From Armatimonadota bacterium (lineage in GTDB: Bacteria > Armatimonadota > UBA10988): a DNA stretch of 16,478 nucleotides. The notes below the pieces were generated by a model. It saw only the letters and a list, made by a program, of their open reading frames with translations. It was not told the DNA's origin and did no database searches. The stretch covers positions 1-16,478 of the forward strand of contig JACPDV010000264.1 of the NCBI GenBank assembly GCA_016183835.1, in the 5' to 3' direction. Below are positions 15,299 through 16,478 of this stretch, piece by piece (the first letter of the stretch is position 1; each line of letters begins with the position of its first letter). The position numbers and the translations under genes were made by a program.

Positions 15299-15325
15299 GT
15301 GGCGCGGGCATCCGGCCCGTGTCCG
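15299..15325 (+). repeat. Short GC palindromic repeat in the divergent spacer
   Basis: GGCGCGGGC (15301-15309) pairs with GCCCGTGTC (15315-15323) over nine positions including two G-T wobbles, around ATCCG. Translated on the minus strand it yields GHGPDARAT, a peptide I recall as a recurrent artefact of dispersed repeats in planctomycete-like genomes. Adjacent GTGTCC (15319-15324) also pairs with GGACAC (15349-15354), so most of the 155-nt spacer between the sulfatase and the beta-propeller gene is foldable. Confidence 0.5.
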
Positions 15326-15413
15326 TCTGCCGGTAGCCGCGGACGGAGGGACACGCGCCGCTCCGGTGAACTCCCCGCCACGCGAGGTGCCGCCTCGCGC
15401 CGGAGGGACCGCC

Positions 15414-16478
15414 ATGCGCTTGCACCCCGCCTGGACCTGCTCGCTGCTCCCCGTGCTCGCCGCGCCCACGCTGGCCGGCACCTTCGAGGACCTCGGCATC
15501 CCCGTCACCAAGGCCGGCAACATGGGCATCCTCGTGGGGCCCAACCGCGACGGCACCCGCGACCTCGTCTACCTCAACTACATGCAGGCCGGCGCGCCGC
15601 TGTTCGTCCTCAGCGTGGACCCGGACACCGGCGAGACGCACCAGTACCCCGCGCCGCAGGAGACCGGCGGCTGGGCCTTCGTCCTGGGGCCCGACAAGAA
15701 GGTCTACGTCGGCACCTTCGGCGAGGGGCTGATCCTCCGCTTCGACCCCGCCAAGCCGGATGATAACGTTACCATCGTCGGCAAGCCGTCGCCCACGGAG
15801 TCGTACGTCTGGCAGTTGGTGCTGGCGCCGGACGGCAAGCTCTACGGCTGCACCTACCCGCAAGCGAAGCTCGTCTCGTTCGACCCGGCGACCGGCAAGA
15901 TGGAGGACCTGGGCCGCATGGACCCGGTGGAGATGTACTCCCGCACCGTCGCGGCCGCGCCGAACGGGAAGATCTACACCGGCGTCGGACCGACCCGGCA
16001 GGGGCTGGTGGTCTACGACCCCCAGACCCGCGAGCACCGGGAGCTCCTCCCCGAGAAGTGGCGGATCAACAACTTCATCGCGGTGCAGAACGGCGCGGAC
16101 GGCAACGTCTACGCCGGGATCACGCACCCCACGGACGACGGCAAGACGGTCTCCGAGACGTTCCGCCTCGACGACGAGACACTGGTGCCCGTGACCGCCG
16201 TGCCGGGCAAGACCCTGACGTTGCGTGACGGGCGGGAGATCGTCGGGCACGCGGAGGGGAACAAGGGCGGCTCGTTCCAGGTGCGCGACCCGAAGAGCGG
16301 CGAGAGCCGCACGGTGACGTTCGAATACAAGGGTGCGGGATCGATCATCTTCATGGTGGGCGCCGGTCCGGGGGAGAGCGTCTACGGCAGCACGGCAATG
16401 CCGCTGGAGGTGTTCCGGAACGACCCGGAACACGGCAACGAGCACCTGGGCAACATGCCCGGCGGCGAGGTCTACTCG
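15414..16478 (+). CDS. Secreted beta-propeller protein, C-terminus cut by window edge
   Basis: ATG 15414 follows GGAGGG (15402-15407) at ideal distance. The frame stays open to the last base, giving 355 visible residues and no stop. The first 23 residues are a signal peptide (MRLHPAWTCSLLPVLAAPTLAG). The body contains propeller blades spaced 44-46 residues apart, each with a PDGKxYxG-type turn: FVLGPDKKVYVGTF near 92, LVLAPDGKLYGCTY near 139, AAAPNGKIYTGVG near 182 and NGADGNVYAGIT near 227. Between them come FDPATGKMEDLG-type links. This resembles NHL, SMP-30 or streptogramin-lyase-like and PQQ-like propellers; I cannot tell which, and no catalytic residue is evident. A surface ligand-binding or polymer-sensing role is possible. 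It is divergent from the sulfatase and may share its regulatory spacer, although no clear promoter is seen there. Confidence 0.88.
   Translation, partial: MRLHPAWTCSLLPVLAAPTLAGTFEDLGIPVTKAGNMGILVGPNRDGTRDLVYLNYMQAGAPLFVLSVDPDTGETHQYPAPQETGGWAFVLGPDKKVYVGTFGEGLILRFDPAKPDDNVTIVGKPSPTESYVWQLVLAPDGKLYGCTYPQAKLVSFDPATGKMEDLGRMDPVEMYSRTVAAAPNGKIYTGVGPTRQGLVVYDPQTREHRELLPEKWRINNFIAVQNGADGNVYAGITHPTDDGKTVSETFRLDDETLVPVTAVPGKTLTLRDGREIVGHAEGNKGGSFQVRDPKSGESRTVTFEYKGAGSIIFMVGAGPGESVYGSTAMPLEVFRNDPEHGNEHLGNMPGGEVYS

Noticed and set aside
15259..15381. N-terminal extension of the sulfatase as a signal peptide
   Set aside because: The residues are polar and derive from the spacer repeat; there is no hydrophobic core.
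15758..15775. AT-containing palindrome TAACGTTA inside the beta-propeller gene as a regulatory site
   Set aside because: It encodes ordinary residues (DNVTI) in frame and there is no associated promoter or gene start.
15225..16445. 406-codon minus-strand frame at the right end
   Set aside because: It is antisense to the beta-propeller gene, which has a signal peptide, ribosome site and regular repeats.

Overview
This window is high-GC bacterial DNA (strong G/C third positions, dense coding on both strands) and reads as chromosomal accessory content of an environmental bacterium. A hopanoid cyclase, a Cys-type sulfatase, large secreted beta-rich proteins and several dispersed palindromic repeats together recall Planctomycetota, Armatimonadota or related uncultivated phyla. 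That placement is a gestalt inference; no marker gene in the window fixes the phylum. No gene-free stretch exceeds 300 bases, and no rRNA, tRNA, CRISPR array or transposase gene was seen.

Layout. 1-1125 (+) is the 3' part of an ankyrin-repeat protein gene. 1200-4292 (+) encodes a ~1030-residue secreted protein of unrecognised family, followed by a strong hairpin (4296-4327). 4390-11208 (+) is a tightly packed block of genes sharing 1-4 nt overlaps: (i) a very large multidomain protein joining TPR, family-2 glycosyltransferase, cobalamin-binding, radical SAM and methyltransferase domains, now split by a deletion-type frameshift near 6919; (ii) a decayed second cobalamin-binding/radical-SAM-like gene (8569 to about 9294) with no iron-sulfur cysteines and no stop codon; (iii) two consecutive CgeB-like glycosyltransferases (about 9446-10282 and 10279-11208). 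A 116-bp element with 26-bp inverted ends (9295-9410) sits exactly at the junction of (ii) and (iii), and a 24-nt palindromic repeat (8594-8617) sits in frame near the start of (ii).

11226-13316 (+) holds a candidate sigma70-type promoter and a complete squalene-hopene cyclase gene with a TTG start. Three bases beyond it the strand switches: 13320-13649 (-) is a four-helix small multidrug resistance (SMR)-like membrane protein with its own candidate promoter and leader hairpin, and 13765-15258 (-) is a type I sulfatase. Across a repeat-bearing divergent spacer, 15414-16478 (+) begins a secreted beta-propeller protein that runs off the right edge. Its frame is open at the window end, so a search for closed reading frames misses it.

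How the genes may work together. The 4390-11208 block looks like a glycan or glycolipid assembly and modification cassette: three glycosyltransferase units, a B12-radical SAM enzyme and a methyltransferase. Its proximity to the hopene cyclase raises the possibility that the product is a decorated hopanoid, but the cyclase has its own apparent promoter, so this link is only a hypothesis. The sulfatase and the two secreted proteins suggest growth on sulfated polysaccharides or similar external polymers. The most interesting part is 6900-9450, where one radical SAM gene is broken by a deletion and its neighbouring paralog-like gene is decaying under repeat insertions while the flanking genes stay intact.
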